From Gymnopilus junonius (lineage: Eukaryota; Basidiomycota; Agaricomycetes; Agaricales; Galerinaceae), in the NCBI GenBank assembly GCA_015501075.1, contig JADNYJ010000098.1, forward strand, positions 62,001 to 126,000: a stretch of DNA of 64,000 nt. The letters run 5' to 3'. Positions within the stretch are counted from its first letter, which is position 1. Each line of letters opens with the position of its first letter. The notes below the pieces were generated by a model that did not search any database, was not told the origin of the DNA, and was given only the letters and a program-made list of their open reading frames with translations. Below, in pieces: positions 47,543 through 59,007 of this stretch. The position numbers were made by a program, and so were the translations under genes.

Positions 47543-48322
47543 ATGGAAGATGTTTTCACTTATCCAGAAGCTCCTAGTCACCTGGACGATGCTGACTATA
47601 AACTAGAGATAAGTAGTGTTTCCTTAATTCAAAAGCTTGTTCACGAATTGGACCCAACGCCTACGTTCCAACATAACATATCAAGTACGGTTTTCCCGGG
47701 ATACATAGGTACTCTACCTACTGACTAAAACCATTGGTCGAATAGTTGCCCAAGTACCTTGAGATGACGACTACTTCAACTGCACTGAAAGATCTGGCTG
47801 TTGGAAATATAATCTACGCCGATGTCACCATTGATAAAGCTGACATGGCTGACCCCAGTTCTACTTCAACTACAGCAAAAAAGTTCGTCAGTCCACTAGA
47901 TATCACTCCGCATACTCCATCATCTGACTTGACATTCAATACTCCCTTAGGATAAAAAAGGGAGATAAAGTTACAAGATTATGCATCATTCTTGAAAAAG
48001 GCACTTCTAGTGTTACGGTGACCTACCTCGCAACATTTGCGGGTGCTACATCGCTTCCGACGTCGTTCACTGACAAGTCGTTGTGGTATCCTATAAAGCC
48101 TGCTACAAAGGAGAGCACTTATCAACCTCTTCCTGAGACGAATGGAAAGGCCCAATGGGCTTGTCTACGAAAGAAACAGACTATCACTACCGACCCGGTT
48201 AGTAATTTATTCTCGCGTGGTTACCTCGTAAATAATTTCTGGTCGTCCTCCAGGTCAAAAAGGTAGCCGACACTATGACCGAAGCCTCTGCAAAACTTAT
48301 TCTCGGTGCCATGAAAGCGTAG
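47543..48322 (+). CDS. Hypothetical protein, exon 1 uncertain
   Basis: Supported core: ATG at 47764 (MTTTSTALKDLAVGNIIYAD), a Ser/Thr-rich linker, then a beta-rich segment (VTRLCIILEKGTSSVTVTYL), WACLRKKQTITTDP, an intron (GTTAGT..CCAG) and VKKVADTMTEASAKLILGAM ending at 48322. One base is needed at the GG of 47950-47951 to join LTFNTPLG to the next part (IKKGDKVTR). An upstream frame (47543-47725, MEDVFTYPEAPSHLDDADYK) may be a first exon; the splice to 47746 or 47755 does not keep phase, so it may be separate. No family recognised. The orderly C-terminal splice suggests a real gene. Confidence 0.45.
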
Positions 48323-48906
48323 CACTGTAAAATGAAAATTCCCAACCTGAAATATTATTGCTTGTAGTTGGCTTGTAGTACATTATTTCCACAAATGTAC
48401 TTGTACCATTCATATTTTCCTAGCCTCAGCTGAAGATCGTACATGCAAAAGGAAATTATATAACCATCGTCCAGTTTGTTCGGGGCCAAGAATCGAGGTG
48501 CACTAGCTTCAAGCTTTGGTAGTCTTCCTTCCTGGTCACTATATTTTCCCTCCGCAAAATCCAGCCCTGCCACTCGCCTCCCAAGTAGCCACCACAATTA
48601 CACGGAGACTCACCACAGGAACATCCCCACGAATCACCTCCATCATTGTGTCTCCTCCAGTATCTTTGTCACCACCGTCTTTATTACTAAGTCCTCCGCC
48701 CACAACGCCACTATTTTAAGCCTCGAGGGAAAGTGTGTCGGGTACGTAGCATCGTCGAAAGAGCCCTCAACAGTCTTCGTCGAGACGCGAAGCTGTCGTG
48801 AAATTGTTTCGATTTTGATTGCAAATTCGCAACGCGTCGCGTCCCTGACTACAGGATCCCGGTGTTGCAGACGTAGTGCGCATTCAAAAAAAGTCTTAAA
48901 TATCTG
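48323..48906. other. Intergenic between convergent genes
   Basis: Short frames on both strands, no motif recognised. Confidence 0.35.
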
Positions 48907-50311
48907 TTATGCTAAGTGAGGTGAAGCCACAACATTAATATCGAACGAAGGAATGACGCGCAGTGCTCCAGGACTTGACAGCCTTGGAAATAAATCAGAA
49001 GTCGAAGGTGGCATCTTGTTACAGCAATAATGCTTTACATCCAATTTGCAGCCTGCCGCTTCAAGTAAAGCAATCCGTTGGATTGTTTCTGCGTCGAAAG
49101 GCTCTACATCGGGTTCTCCGGGCACCAAATCAAACTCTATATCGACATTCTGGAGAGGTCGAAGCAGTGGGCATCCAATGTGCTCAATAGGTCCAAAAAC
49201 ATCTAAGACGATGTTCCATGGGATGGGTTCCCTCGATAAACACCCAAAACACGAAAGGTAAGGAAGAAATGGCTTTATGTTGTTACTGACGGAAATTCGA
49301 TTGAGTCGTTGGATCAGATTTTTGGGAGAGAAGTAACCGGTGCTGCGAGGGAGCATATAAAACTCAAGGTGTTGAAGTTTCGGTGTTTATGGATAAATTG
49401 TTCTTCGCCCATACTTTCTACCGTCGGAAAGCTTAAACTTTTCACAGGGCAGTCCGAGCGTCTGATAAGGACATCAAGGACTTCGACATTTAGATCGCCT
49501 GGACATTGAGGGTAGTATGAAAGATGTTCCAGGCGCGGCAGAGTAACTGCTTTGAAGAAGGCATCTCCCAAAGAAGAACCCTGATCGGTCGAGAACCCAA
49601 GGTGCCGGAGTTGACGGTGAGTTGTAGAAACAAGGACTGGATTTTGGTCGAATTGAGGCCATACAACATCCACCAAATTTAGGTAGGTCAATCGCGGTGC
49701 ATGCTGGAGGAGTTGGATGCATTCATCAACGGCATTGCCGGTAATTTCCGCCTGCTTAAGATCCCCCCATCCAATCTGAAGCAGACCAAGAGGAAGTGAC
49801 GATGTCACAACGCATTCCGGATTGGTGCCAGAAATAAGAAAGGGCACATTTGCTTCGCCGTCAGTAGATCCCAGCTCAAGGTAATGCAAAAGAGGTGCCT
49901 TTCTTTGCGGCCCACCAAAAAGGGATAACATGAAGGATGGAAGATGAAGAACGACTTCATGCCACCTGTCGGAATACTCGTTGATAATATCAACCAATGA
50001 GACCCAGTTAGGTTCCACGTATTGAGAAAGGGTTGTGATGCATATCTTGAGGGGTCGCTGCCCAGATCTGCTTAACCATTCCCGTACCATATCCCAGTTT
50101 ACAGGTGTGTTCTCTTGTTCGATAGTCAATTTGAGGATCGCCCATATAGCAGGAGTTGTCCGGGCTATGTCTCTCCAGTGCTGACAGACCCCTCCCAAGA
50201 GCAAGGGCGTTATGGGCGCCTCACTATTTATAGAGCCTTCCACGCACTCCTGGAAGATGGTCGATAAATTTCGACGGGAACTTTGAGATTGACAGAGTTG
50301 TATGTTTTCAT
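48907..50311 (-). CDS. F-box/LRR protein
   Basis: Minus-strand start at 50311 (MKTYNSVNLKVPVEI). With one extra T near 50266-50268 the classic F-box LKVPVEILSTIFQECVEG is restored, followed by LLLGGVCQHWRDIARTTPAI, the standard agaric F-box continuation. Leucine-rich repeats follow (LHYLELGSTDGEA, LTYLNLVDVVWPQF, LRHLGFSTDQGS, LPRLEHLSYYPQCPG, LDVLIRRSDCPVKSLSF). A second one-base gap at about 49375-49380 separates this from the C-terminal frame (LEFYMLPRSTG ... 48907). Known: F-box proteins link SCF ubiquitin ligases to substrates through the repeats. Both gaps lie in short T runs on the coding strand, so the gene may be intact in reality. Confidence 0.65.
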
Positions 50312-50785
50312 GTAAGTAAAAATGTTGAGATCCTGGTTCCAGGTTGATCTGTGAGTGGAATTTATATTTTTCTGTTGATAAATCATGATCGCACCGGTTC
50401 AATAAATTTGTTATTGACAGTTTGATTTGATGTCAATGCAGGCCATGTGCGACGTGTAACGCGAACACAGGAGGTGCCTGCGAGCGCTACGGCGCGATTT
50501 GGAGACTGGCAGGAAAGATATAGTGAAGTAGGAGCGGCAACAAAAAAAAAAGCGGCTGATTTCCAATATTTGGCAGCGCCCTCTTCACCAAACTATGAAT
50601 TGCCTTTTGCGGCCTATTTTCAACGTGGGACACGCTTGTCGCTGTCAGCTTCGCTTTCTGCAACCGGCGGCTTCTGGACCCAGCTTACCCTTGACTGCCA
50701 TCGTTGCAGGGCTAACTTTACTTTAACTTATGCTTTAATATCACAAACCACCAAGTTGAATCAGGTATCACCTGTTCTTTGAAGA
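50312..50785. other. Divergent promoter region
   Basis: Between the F-box gene and the next plus-strand gene. A 111-codon frame at 50447 has no recognised motif. Confidence 0.35.
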
Positions 50786-52456
50786 ATGAATGTGGAGAGG
50801 CCCAGAGCTCGCGTTTTTAAGGTGCGCAGAAAGAGTGCAGTTGCTTTGGAATCTACGCTGATTTCTATTGTCTATCAGGAGCGCACGAATACCTTAGTTT
50901 CGACCAAATCTGTTGGTGTGGTCTCTTCCAAACCTCTCATGGATGTCCTTGCGCCGCCCGCCCTTGAAAGATCGGCTGCGGACAAGGTCACGGTCAAGGA
51001 CGAAGATAAAGAGCCAATAACTGTCCATCACCAAGCGAGTGTTGAGGCGTACGAGTCTCGACGCTCTACACGTTACCTTGCAGCCGAACAAGGCCTGTCG
51101 CAATCCTTCCAGCACTGCCAACAAGAACACTCTTCTCAAGAGCTCCAAATCGACGCCTTACGGAAGGTCAAATCCATGCTCACAAACCACGCTACCGGCT
51201 CCCGCGAGCAGCTCAGCCGGTTACGGAAAGTCCTAGCTGACAGGGCGATGGAACCCACGCTTTACCAAGCTGCACAGCGCGAACGGTGGATGGAAGAGAG
51301 GAAGCTAGTCACGGCAGAGGAGTTGACCAAGTTCCTCGAGCAGCACATCTCGATGCTTTCGTCCCAACCACCACGCCCACCTTCACCGCCAGCGACTTCC
51401 GCAGCTTCTCCTGAAGCTAATACCGTTGCTTTCACTCCAGAAGCCAACCTTGTGAGGTTCTTCAAATCGACCTCGCGACAACGAAACTTCTCTCGGAATC
51501 GGCCTCGTCGTCGGGTTACTGTGGCGTTGAGGCCTCGCTCTGACAAAGGACTCGAAATTCCTCGAATACACGATCACAAGCATCCCATACCACTTCTTTT
51601 GCGCGAGCCCAAGCCCAAGCAGCGAGCTCTATTGTTCCAGACTCCGGAGATGTCTGTGGTACCCAAAGCTCAGGCGCAGTCAGTCCCAGTAATGGCTAGC
51701 CCTATCCTCCCGACCCCTTCCATTCAACCTCCAGAACCATCTCCATGTCCAGCCTCCCCAAACGCCATAATCAAACCAACGACCCTTGCCATCATTCCGG
51801 AATCCACTCCTTCGCTTCAGCCTCTGACACCATCCTTTGCTTATAGTTCGAACGGCATTGCTACAATTTGGAGACCTTCACAGCGTTCGGCAGAGGAAAT
51901 ACTAGCTGATTTGGATGTGGTTGTTGACATTCCAGACTACGTGTCAGATCTCCTCTCAGGCTTTGATTCCATATCCAACGCTACTCCGTGTCTCCTCCCT
52001 CCTCATGATGCTCCAGTCCCCATAGCCTCATCTTCGAATATTAGTCGCGCTTTAAGCAGCGACAACCTCCGTTCCACTCACCGCAGCACCATGTTCTCAC
52101 CCAATGTCACCCAATCGCACAGCACCCCGAGCGCACATCTCCCTACACCTCCTTCCCCTTTGCATAAGTCTCCCTCTCGCAAGAGAATCTCCGCCCTTTT
52201 CTCATTGCCAGACGCCCTTTCCTCACGTCGTGGGATCAATACCGAGTGTGACTCCTCACCTCGCCCAAAGCGATTCAGCTCGGCCGTTTTTAAGGAATCT
52301 CAGCGCAGTAGGAGACCTGTGTCGGTGTCAGTATCATTCGCCGATCTTCCTTCTGTCGAATCGGAATCGGATGAGTCGCGCCAACCGGAGAAGGACGGAG
52401 ATGGGAAGATCCTGAAGAGGCTCAGGCGGAGGATGTCTGCGCTGCGGCGGAATTAA
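50786..52456 (+). CDS. 556-residue low-complexity protein
   Basis: Single exon, ATG at 50786, stop at 52454-52456. No family recognised. Residues 90-200 look helical and charged (YLAAEQGLSQSFQHCQQEHS, QLSRLRKVLADRAMEPTLYQ, KLVTAEELTKFLEQHISML). From 200 on it is Pro/Ser-rich with basic clusters (RNFSRNRPRRRVTVALRPRS, SPSRKRISALFS, DSSPRPKRFSSAVF), and the C terminus is strongly basic (LKRLRRRMSALRRN). Repeated SRKR/RRISAL-type motifs resemble kinase or 14-3-3 sites, so a nuclear or signalling scaffold is possible, but I cannot go further. Length and an uninterrupted frame support a real gene. Confidence 0.65.
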   Translation: MNVERPRARVFKVRRKSAVALESTLISIVYQERTNTLVSTKSVGVVSSKPLMDVLAPPALERSAADKVTVKDEDKEPITVHHQASVEAYESRRSTRYLAAEQGLSQSFQHCQQEHSSQELQIDALRKVKSMLTNHATGSREQLSRLRKVLADRAMEPTLYQAAQRERWMEERKLVTAEELTKFLEQHISMLSSQPPRPPSPPATSAASPEANTVAFTPEANLVRFFKSTSRQRNFSRNRPRRRVTVALRPRSDKGLEIPRIHDHKHPIPLLLREPKPKQRALLFQTPEMSVVPKAQAQSVPVMASPILPTPSIQPPEPSPCPASPNAIIKPTTLAIIPESTPSLQPLTPSFAYSSNGIATIWRPSQRSAEEILADLDVVVDIPDYVSDLLSGFDSISNATPCLLPPHDAPVPIASSSNISRALSSDNLRSTHRSTMFSPNVTQSHSTPSAHLPTPPSPLHKSPSRKRISALFSLPDALSSRRGINTECDSSPRPKRFSSAVFKESQRSRRPVSVSVSFADLPSVESESDESRQPEKDGDGKILKRLRRRMSALRRN

Positions 52457-53238
52457 TTTTGGGAATAGCATGGAAATACTTTCCTTTCCGTTCGTTTTCC
52501 TGCTGGGTGTCGCTCCTTGCTGACGGTCTGCTACCCGCATGAGCTCAGCAAAGCCTCTCTAGTTTGTACTGCATCTTTGCTACTGTGGTATACCATCTGC
52601 CACGTCCTTCCTTTTTCTCATTCTATTCTGCCTTCTCTTTTCTTGCTCTTTGTTTAGCCCCAGCTGCATCTCATGTTCTTGTCACGATATCTTGCATTCC
52701 TTTCATTACTCACTTGCTTTCACGTATTTCTTGATTACGCTATAGTATATCACGCTTGTTACATACCCAACTTCTTGCTTTCGCTTATGCATTATTCTTA
52801 TGATGGACATGGCTTCTTCGCTTTGGGAATTTACAATGACATATTATACATACTGGAGAGGGAGAAAGTCAAGTAAATGGATGGACTATATTTGTGTTTA
52901 TCTTATATCATTTGCAGTTTCTAATGTGGCTTTTGTTTCGTATACAGTAACATGTTGTCGATAATGATGACAATTTTGGAATCCTTCTCTTCCACGGTAC
53001 TGAAACCTGTTGCTGCACTTGACCAAAGCCATCTCCTGAACTTCAAGTTGATGCTCAAGCTTTTTTTTGGCAGGCCCACTCACTAGTACATACTTGTCCG
53101 AGAGCGACCCCTGAATTCAACTGACTTCTCATAGAAGTGGAAAAGTAAATGTACTAACTTACGTTTACAGGCATTTGAATGGCCTAGTCTCAAGGAAGCC
53201 TCAGCGCTTGCGTTAGCGCTCACGTAACCGAGAGCACA
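52457..53238. other. Intergenic, T/C-rich
   Basis: 3' region of the preceding gene, then a TTTGCTTTC-rich stretch; no gene recognised. Confidence 0.35.
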
Positions 53239-53339
53239 GCCCGCCTAGCTCAATCGGATAGAGCGTCAGACTCTTAAGGCGGGTTAATATCAACTTTGCT
53301 GATATCTGAAGGCTGCGAGTTCGACCCTCGCGGTGGGCT
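53239..53339 (+). tRNA. tRNA-Lys(CTT) with intron
   Basis: Acceptor arm GCCCGCC (53239-53245) pairs with GGTGGGC (53332-53338) through one G-U. D arm TAGCTCAATCGGATAGAG, anticodon stem TCAGA/TCTGA with CTT at 53273-53275, T arm CTGCGAGTTCGACCCTCGCG. An intron of about 28 nt follows the base 3' of the anticodon. All helices are intact, so it should be functional. Confidence 0.88.
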
Positions 53340-53659
53340 ATTTGTGATGTACCTTGTTCAAACTTTTGCACTTTACAACCCTCCTCTCAAGATCATCTTT
53401 TGGTACTTTTTTTTCTTCCTTTACTCTCATGAAAATGAAGAACAGTGTAAAAAAACCATTGTGATGAATGTCAATGATTAATTGACTAAGGATAACATAA
53501 TGTTAGCACTTGACACTTTGTACTTTACTTAAGCTTGTATCACCTAATTTCACCTTCAAACTCATTAGAGATCAAAGCATCCACAACCCAGAAAAGAAGA
53601 AATTTTCCAAACTGAGGTGTGGGGACCCCGAGATCCTATCTGGCCTCTGTATTGCTGTG

Positions 53660-53749
53660 GCCTGCCTAGCTCAATTAGATAGAGCATCAGACTCTTAGGA
53701 GAGTCCAGTAGGAATCTGAAGGCTGCGAATTTGAACCCTCGCGGTGGCT
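53660..53749 (+). pseudogene. Decayed second tRNA-Lys(CTT)
   Basis: Same order as the upstream tRNA: GCCTGCCTAGCTCAATTAGA, CAGACTCTTA, a short intron-like insert, TCTGAAGGCTGCGAATTTGA and GGTGGCT. The 3' acceptor strand has one G fewer than the intact gene, and C-to-T type changes (GTTCGA to TTTGA) weaken the T loop. Likely a mutated tandem duplicate. Confidence 0.65.
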
Positions 53750-53885
53750 ATTGAGACCTTTTTATTTACATGGGTGCATGTAAGGGTCTGAGTTTTTTTT
53801 TTTCTCAGGTATGATCAGAGTGGATAAGGGGTCCAAAAATCCCAGGTACATGAGATCAATCCAGGCTGCCCTGCCAGTGGGTGTA

Positions 53886-55232
53886 TCAAAGGAACTGGAG
53901 ATTTGGAAGGAACCAGTGCTCAGGGTCACTGTTGGGCATGAAAGTGGTTATGGCAAGAAGGTTGAAAAACATATTAGGTGAATACTTAATTGACCATGTC
54001 AGATGTGATCCAGGTTCGAGTTCAAGGTGCTCAAGAGAGGGTATCTCTCTCAAGAAATGGATAAGGGCACTGCCAGTCAGCGCTGTCCTTTTGATTGCTA
54101 ATTCTTGCAAGTGACATGAGGAGCAATGCAACAGCAAAAAAGGGGAATTAAATGGCAAATCATTGAAGTTGTCACAGGTCAATGTCCTCAGATCTGGAAA
54201 AGTGAGTTGCTGGAGAAAAATATCTGCAAATTTATCAGAGCTCTGAACAATGAGTGTTTCTAAGCCATGCTGGATGACTTCACCAGCTGAAATCTCCTCC
54301 CCACCCATGAATAAGGAGGAAAGTATGCATTGCTTCAGGGCAGTTGTATCTCTGAAAAGTTTAAGACATTCATTCACTTGAATTCTGTGTAGACACATGT
54401 GGGTAACTTTGCTCCAGTCAAGATTGACTGAACTGGAGGCAATATATTGCAAATCCACTTCTTTCAGTTTTGGTCTGGCATTTCAGAATGAAAACATGTC
54501 TGCAACAAGGGGAGAACTGGAAGGAGACTGTAAGCACAAGGTCCAAAGATTCCAAGGGGCTTGAGAGCCAGCACAGAAATCTATTAGCTAAGGGAATGGC
54601 ATGCATAGGTCCATTCATTCCCATCTATAGGAATGTTCATTGAGGAGTCAAATTAATGAGTACAGACTTTTGTATTCCTCCAGTCTGAGCTTCTCTGAGT
54701 AGACCTGAATAGCCAGCAGAAGCTGACCAGCCTGTTCAAGGCATCCATGTACTTTGTTGATGTGGGAGGCTAAATCGGGGCAATCAGCATCGATGTTGAT
54801 AACATTCCAAAGACTGGGTGAAGACCAAGTGATTTTTCTCTACTTCTGACAAACCACTCCAAGTGTCCAAGAGGTTGTGTTCAAATTGCTTTTAGAATTC
54901 TTGGCCCTTAGATGAGTACTGTGGGATTATATAGTTAGAATATATACTTCAAATATAGCAGATATAATTTCATTAGGTAGGAGGTTGCTGATGGGGTCAT
55001 GAACATTGTTCATCTGTGTGCGTATTTTGCAATGCTGCTGCAGCAAACCATCTAGGACTTTTTCCATCTCTTGAATCTGGCATTCAAGCTTCCTAGCTTG
55101 AGCACATGGAATACAGGAACTGGAGCTAGCATTGGCTGATGGACATGTTTTAAGAGCGTCCAACCTGTCAAAAGGGCTGCAGAAAAAGCAAGCAGAACTC
55201 ATGTTCCTGTATATGTCAGCCTTGAGAAACAT
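53886..55232 (-). pseudogene. Broken F-box protein in CpG-poor region
   Basis: N-terminal piece on the minus strand from 55232: a Leu/charged heptad stretch (LECQIQEMEKVLDGLLQQHC) and LLPNEIISAIFEVY, an F-box core. The middle (about 54640-54920) reads TWSGLSE, VEKNHLVFTQSLE and related F-box-domain words only by changing frame, and the last piece (53886-54458) is leucine-rich repeats (LFRDTTALKQCILSSLFMGG, LQELAIKRTALTG, IPSLEHLELEPGSHL). Family as for the gene at 48907. The frame breaks and CpG-poor composition point to a mutated copy, though unrecognised introns could explain part of it. Confidence 0.5.
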
Positions 55233-55812
55233 CCTTTATGCAGGACTAAAAGTTGACTATTACTTCCTCACCTGTCTTGATGTAGTTCAGTTTCAGAAAA
55301 AAATAGAAGTCAAAGAACAGAATGGTATGCAGTGAAGGACACTAGGTCTACACTGGTGTTCACAAAGAGGTGACAGTGTAAGGTCTTCAACCAGCATTAG
55401 AATGTGATACAAGAAGTTTGAACTGAGCAGAGGAAGGTAAAGGGTGTGCTGAGATGGTGTGTCCACATCTGTTGCAAATACAGTCAAAATGGTTTGAATT
55501 TTGAGGAAGCATAAAACAGTAAGTAGTACAGTCAGTGGAATTAGCCTAGCTGGTGGCTGAAAAATGGCCAGAATAGTGGTGAGAATGTAGTTGAGTAGCA
55601 ACAAGAATAGATGTTTTGTCTTTCTGTAGAATACAGCAACACCCATAATCTTTTTCCCCATTGAAGACACTTCAAGGAGTCATGTTCGACTTGGAGTGGG
55701 GTTTGAAACAACTGTCCAATTGACCCAAAATAGGCACCACTGAAACATCATGTTCAGTTAGACTCATGACCAGCCATCTAAATGAGCAAAGCATTAATTA
55801 GATGACTGGAAA

Positions 55813-56649
55813 ACTGGGACATCCCATGAGTGAGCAAGTGTTATGAGCCATCGGACATTGCTGACCCCTCCCCAGAAAGCAGGTGGTCCAAATAAGGAAG
55901 GTTAATATTTTGGCTGAGTGCATTGACCATGGCCTCCCTCTCATTGTTCCTCTTCCTTTCACCTTCATGTGTACATTATGAATGATACCATCATTTCAAA
56001 TGAAAAGATTTCTACCTTCAGAACATGTTCTCCAGCAGAAATTGCATGCCTTGTATCAAATGAAATTCCTCAAGACTGGCTTCCTGCTCAATACCTCCAA
56101 AGCCTGTCAAAAGAAGATTGAACTGTGTGTTTCCAAGCCTTGACAATATGCTGGTCAATATCTAGCTTGACTATAGTGCCAAGGGAGATGCAGCTGAGGG
56201 TGGTCTTGGTGAATCATCATGGGAAGGACATGTTGATTGCTGCAGGAACTGGCAGTGGGAAGACTTTGCCTATTGCACTTTCTATCCTTCTCAATGATCC
56301 AGATGCACACTCCATAACCCTTACAATCTCTCCTCTGAAGCAGCTACAGGTCATGCAGGAATCCAATTTCAACCTTCAGTTTGGGATACCAACAGTGACA
56401 ATTAATGAAGATACTCCCTATGAAAGTGAATGGTGGAATGTGAGTATTAAATACACTTTTATTGATTGGTTTTGGCACCATTACAAGGAGTAGACAAGAT
56501 GGAAAGAGGGAGAGAAATGAGGATAGGTGTCATGGTCAACACACTCAGCCAAAATATTGACCTTTCTTATTGGGACCACCTGCTTTCTGGGGAGGGGTCG
56601 GCAATGTCTGATGGCTCATAATGCTTGCTCACTCATGGGATGTCCCAGT
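55813..56649. mobile_element. Foldback element carrying a helicase fragment
   Basis: Left arm (55813-55931) and right arm (56531-56649) are about 119 bp and near-perfect inverted copies: ACTGGGACATCCCATGAGTG at the left tip has its complement CACTCATGGGATGTCCCAGT at the right tip. The roughly 600-bp centre holds the start of a DEAD/RecQ-like helicase. I see no convincing target-site duplication, so class is uncertain: a TIR transposon with captured sequence, or an inverted duplication. Confidence 0.55.
55978..56493 (+). pseudogene. Truncated DEAD/RecQ-type helicase fragment
   Basis: A first frame (MNDTIISNEKISTFRTCSPA, then EIPQDWLPAQYLQSLSKED) is followed in another frame by the Walker A motif IAAGTGSGKTLPIALSILLN, the SPLKQLQVMQE motif Ia region, and FGIPTVTINEDTPYESEWW, then stops. 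Only the N-terminal part of the first helicase lobe is present; no Walker B (DEAH) motif follows. It lies wholly between the two arms of the foldback. Such helicase fragments are multicopy in agaric genomes. Confidence 0.6.
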
Positions 56650-58334
56650 GTACAGGTCATCAAATCAAGAGTGATCTCATTTTGGTGGCCAGTCACAGGT
56701 CTAATGTTTGGTCAAGATCTGATTGGAGAGTTGCTCCGACACCTCTGGCAGCTGGTGCAGATCACCTTAAGATGATGTACTTGTAATGAGTACTTGTCAT
56801 GGCTTTCAATTCTGACTTTTGAGGTAGGCACAACTGACAGGTCTCATGAGCGACCTGCCATGATTGACTGACTGACAGTTCTCAGTCCCTCTAGCATATG
56901 CTTTGACAGGTTCTGAATTTAAACTGAAGTAGCAAATGAATTCAGATTAGGAGTATACTCACCTCTACAATCCCTGAAGTGCACCATTTACTAAGATATC
57001 ATCCCATAGGAAACCAACTGTCCAATGTTGACCTCTTCCAGAAGACCTATTACTCATTGACTGATAATTGCAAAGAGGACAGCATTAAATAGCACCTTTC
57101 CATATGGCAATCATGGAGTGAACACCTCCCCATTCTTTTTGCCATTCAGTATACTTAGAACTCTAGGATGTTAACCTAAGGACTGATCTCTGAAATGATA
57201 GGCTCATGGGAGGAAATACTATTTCTGTGACTTGTCCATGCCTGACAATTGGAACTTCATCTCCCCACTATCCTTCAGGTTCACCATTGATAATGCATTC
57301 ACTATGCCTCCTCCTGCTATTCCAGTAGACCCATCTGTTGGTCCTGAGGTGGTTTTGCCCACTTCACCCAAGCTTGGCCTAGTTCAGCTTTCAGATAACA
57401 TCAATGTAAAACAAGTTGCCTCTTCATGGTTCCCTCTTTCTCTAAAGTACTTCAAGATGGCAATGTTGATGGAATTCTGTCTCATCTTGTAACTTCTTCA
57501 TTTGCTTTCAATTTTTTTCTAGCAGGGAACATGTCGACCTGACTTCTCCACAGGACACTCCACTATATTGGAAAGATATTTTGGCATTGTCATGGGATAT
57601 CAGGACATTCAAAGGCACAGAAAAAGTCAAGAATTTTCTCTCCAGTCAGTTAGGATCAGCAAAGTGTAATCCTGGTCAGCTTACTGTGCTGTAATCTACT
57701 GCTTTCAGATTAGGGTTTACACCATATATAGAACTGAGTGGCTGAACTATTAATTGTTCAGTTATTCTGCCTTTTGGCATAACTGGTTGAGCACAGTTCT
57801 CTTGACCAACCTCCACAAAGATATCCAATGTCGCCCTCCAGACAGATTTTCCTCCTTCAGTTCAGCACTTTTTCCCAGATCTTGTCTGGATTCAGCTCCT
57901 GTTCAAGTTTGAAACCACAGTTGGTTTATGTTCTGGTATCATATGACTGGTTCCTATCTCCAACAAAGACAGTCAAGCTCCTGTCTGGAAGGTATTCTCA
58001 GTGTTCACAAACTTGGAAGATTTGAAGTATTTTCTGGAGAAGGTGGGTCCTTTATGCAACCAGGAGCCTAACCATGGAAAGTGGGAGAGTGCAAGAATGG
58101 AAGAAATTGCCTTTGAAGGCAGAAACCCTACAGTTTTGATTATTGGAGGGGGCCAATGTGGTCTTACAATGGCTGCCTGACTAAAGGCTTTGGATATCTC
58201 AATGCTAGTACTGTTGCATTTCATTCAATTCACCACCCCCTGTGACCTGTGACCTGCCTGGTGAAATGCCAGGTTCACCAGGTGGGCTTGGGACCTGTGA
58301 CCTACCTAAAATTTCACCAGTCTTACATAGTTGT

Positions 58335-58410
58335 CATGGTGGACTGGTAGTATGCGTCGAAGTAGTTCAATGACTACTCTAGGCAGTGGGTTTGATTCTT
58401 ACCTGAAGTG
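58335..58410 (+). other. tRNA-like sequence (possible SINE head)
   Basis: GGTGGACTGGTAGTATGCG resembles an RNA polymerase III A box, and GTGGGTTTGATTCTTACC about 50 bp later resembles a B box (GGTTCGANTCC). No folded tRNA is evident. Weak; it may be a tRNA-derived SINE piece within the host element. Confidence 0.25.
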
Positions 58411-58561
58411 TTATTTTTTGACTACTTACGTAGCAATCATCTGTCCAATTTTGGTAGCATGATATCAAACCCAGTTATGAAGACTCAGACATTGACCTCT
58501 AAGCCACAAAATACTTAGTTTAACTAATTACAGTCTCACAACTTTTATTTCTAGTAATTTA

Positions 58562-59007
58562 CAGCTAAATCCAAAACCCTATGCACCTTCGTAAATTTTG
58601 GTTTGTCTGCCTCTGTTTGTATAAACAACCATTTATAGTCAGCAGATCGATGATGCAATCTCTGCAGTCCACTTATTCTTTCCCATCAACAACCACCCCC
58701 CCACCCTTAGCCTCTCTGTCATGCTGTCGACACAATATCTTCATGGGCTTTGCAATATATTGACCCTCCTCTCAGCAACGACGATGTTATTATGCTGTAT
58801 ATTCAAGGCTGTAAGTAGTAGTACACGAATACAATGAACCATGGTTGGGTAGTGTGGTGTAGAAACCCCACAGGACTCCAACCGCCTTGCCAAAGGTGGT
58901 CATAGCAATGCACTAATGATGCAAGACCTGCCTAAAACAGTTGTTTATACAAAGCCAGGTGGACAGAAGTGAATTTTGAAAGGTGCATAGGGTTTTGGAT
59001 TTAGCTG
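58562..59007. mobile_element. Second TIR element nested inside the first
   Basis: Starts CAGCTAAATCCAAAACCCTA at 58562 and ends with the complement ...GGTTTTGGATTTAGCTG at 59007; TA outside each end (58560-58561, 59008-59009). The arms are nearly identical for about 30 bp and stay similar for about 75 bp. CAG ends plus TA again suggest Tc1/mariner. 446 bp, no coding sequence. Confidence 0.65.
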
